Notes under the pieces: generated by a model
Database searches by the model: none
What the model was told of the DNA's origin: nothing
What the model saw: the letters and a program-made list of their open reading frames with translations, nothing else
From: Chromatiales bacterium
Lineage (GTDB): Bacteria; Pseudomonadota; Gammaproteobacteria; Steroidobacterales; BM003
NCBI GenBank assembly: GCA_002868855.1
Contig: PKUM01000324.1
Location: forward strand, 1-38,803
Reading direction: 5' to 3'
DNA length: 38,803 bases
Shown here: piece by piece, positions 37,313 to 38,803 of the stretch
Layout: each line of letters opens with the position of its first letter
Position numbering within the stretch: the stretch's first letter is position 1
Translations under genes and position numbers: made by a program

Positions 37313-38587
37313 TCAAATTCGGAAATGCGCAAACCGTGCTGGCGAATACTCACCGATATCGAACCCGGGCGGTTGACCCATGATCTTGTCCGCAAGCGCC
37401 TTCGCCGACCCGGCCGCGAGGGTCCAGCCAAGCGGTCCGTGGCCGGTATTTAGAAACAGACTCCCGATTGACGTTACCCCGATCAACGGCACACCGTCGG
37501 CGGACATCGGGCGCAGCCCTGTCCACGCCTGTACCGGCGCTGCATCGAGCGATGCCGCGATTTCCGGATAGGTTTGCCGCAACAGATAGCGCAGGTTATC
37601 GATACGCTGTGGACGGAGTGTCCGGTCGAAACCGGCAAATTCCGCAGTACCCGCCACCCGCAGCCGGTGTCCCAGCGGCACCACCACTGCGTGCAACGCA
37701 TCGTCAACAACCGGCAGACGCGGACGCTGCTGCAAACCTTCCACCGGTAGCGTAATCGAATATCCCTTTGCCGGCCTCACCGGAAGTCGAAGCCCCAATG
37801 GCCGCAACAACTGTGTGCTGTAACTCCCGGCAGCCACGACATAAACATCGGCCTCGAGCACGCCCTGCGCCGTTACCACGCCGGTCATCCGACCGCCCTG
37901 CTTGCGCAGCGATTCGACCTCAAGGCCAAAACGCAGAGTTACGCCCAAGCGTCGCAACACTTCAGCCACCGCACAACAAAACCTGTGGGCATCACCGGAT
38001 TCGTCATCAGGAAAAAACAGGCTGCCCGCAACCTCATCCGCAACTGGAGCAAGAGCCGGCTCAAGCGCCACGGTCGCGGCACGATCCAGCGATTGAAACC
38101 TGACGCCATGCGACACAAGCGACTCGGCCATGGCAGTCGCCTGTTCCAGCGCAACGGTATCGCGGAGCAGTTTCAGCGAGCCTGAACATGCACCGTCATA
38201 GGCGAATTCGTATTCATCGCGCAATCCGGCCATTACAGACAAGGAGTAATTTGCCAGCCGGACGTTGCGCAACAGGTTTTCGCGGAAGCGCTGCGGCCGC
38301 GACTGGCGCAGAAAAGCAATACCCCAGGCTCCCAACGCAGGCAATGCGTGCGGCCGCAACAGTACGGGCGCGGATTCATGACCTATCCAGCGCAACATCT
38401 TGCCGAGTATGCCGGGCGCGTTCCACGGGTCGGCCATGCTCGGCGTCAATAATCCGCCGTTGGCAAAGCTGGTCTCGGCACCGGGGCCATCTGCCCTGTC
38501 GACAACGACCACTTCAGCGCCATGGCGGCGCAAAAACAACGCCGTGGTCAGGCCAATCAATCCCGCCCCGATGACTACCGCACGCAT
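37313..38587 (-). CDS. dadA: D-amino acid dehydrogenase-like FAD-dependent oxidoreductase
   Basis: MRAVVIGAGLIGLTTALFLRRHGAEVVVVDRADGPGAETSFANGG and GLRPMSADGVPLIGVTSIGSLFLNTGHGPLGWTLAAGSAKALADKI. Confidence 0.88.
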   Translation of the reverse strand: MRAVVIGAGLIGLTTALFLRRHGAEVVVVDRADGPGAETSFANGGLLTPSMADPWNAPGILGKMLRWIGHESAPVLLRPHALPALGAWGIAFLRQSRPQRFRENLLRNVRLANYSLSVMAGLRDEYEFAYDGACSGSLKLLRDTVALEQATAMAESLVSHGVRFQSLDRAATVALEPALAPVADEVAGSLFFPDDESGDAHRFCCAVAEVLRRLGVTLRFGLEVESLRKQGGRMTGVVTAQGVLEADVYVVAAGSYSTQLLRPLGLRLPVRPAKGYSITLPVEGLQQRPRLPVVDDALHAVVVPLGHRLRVAGTAEFAGFDRTLRPQRIDNLRYLLRQTYPEIAASLDAAPVQAWTGLRPMSADGVPLIGVTSIGSLFLNTGHGPLGWTLAAGSAKALADKIMGQPPGFDIGEYSPARFAHFRI

Positions 38588-38632
38588 GCGCCACCCCTCA
38601 CGCACCGACGATTCCAGCATGGTCCGGACGCA

Positions 38633-38662
38633 AAAAAAGACCCCGCCGCGGCGGGGCCCGTA
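38633..38662 (-). terminator. Rho-independent terminator for the truncated minus-strand gene at the window end
   Basis: Minus strand reads GGGCCCCGCCGCGGCGGGGTCTTTTTTTG: GC-rich palindrome followed by a T run. Confidence 0.7.
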
Positions 38663-38692
38663 TTACAGCCAAAAAACATGGTTACGGCCGCG

Positions 38693-38803
38693 TTACTTCA
38701 GGGTGATTTCCCGCATGTAGTACATGCCGGTAATCTCTCGCATCGCAGGATAGTTCTTCTGCGCAAACTCGGTCGTCTCCTGATTACGCTTCTCGCCCCA
38801 CTC
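38693..38803 (-). CDS. C-terminus of a CDS truncated by the window edge, product unknown
   Basis: Open frame EWGEKRNQETTEFAQKNYPAMREITGMYYMREITLK* followed by the terminator. Confidence 0.6.
   Translation of the reverse strand, partial: EWGEKRNQETTEFAQKNYPAMREITGMYYMREITLK

Noticed and set aside
1-38803. CRISPR arrays, tRNA and rRNA genes
   Set aside because: No regularly spaced repeat array and no tRNA or rRNA-like sequence were seen by eye; a tRNAscan/CRISPR finder run would be needed to be certain.

Overview
This is a 38.8 kb, high-GC bacterial chromosomal window. Ordinary chromosomal genes (TolB/TPR protein, M1 aminopeptidase, CPA-type antiporter, multicopper oxidase, RluA-type pseudouridine synthase, M14 carboxypeptidase, DUF3667-like protein, GNAT, methyltransferase, DadA-like dehydrogenase) alternate with many decayed insertion sequences (IS5, IS6, IS3 and IS91 families) and gene relics (S9 peptidase, Fic). 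The most interesting content is two CHAT-protease/TIR assemblies. (i) A co-directional cassette at 13551-19680 encodes an LCAT/PGAP1-like lipase + macro/M17N-like + CHAT protein of 1195 aa, an unrecognised 293 aa protein, and a TIR-like protein with an unrecognised C-terminal half. It lies between an IS6-family and an IS3-family remnant. (ii) A single 921 aa protein at 31525-34290 (minus) reads as TIR-CHAT-transmembrane-2xLysM. The cassette is a strong candidate for an uncharacterised prokaryotic immune or conflict system. All functional statements are inferred from motifs read by eye; no searches were run.
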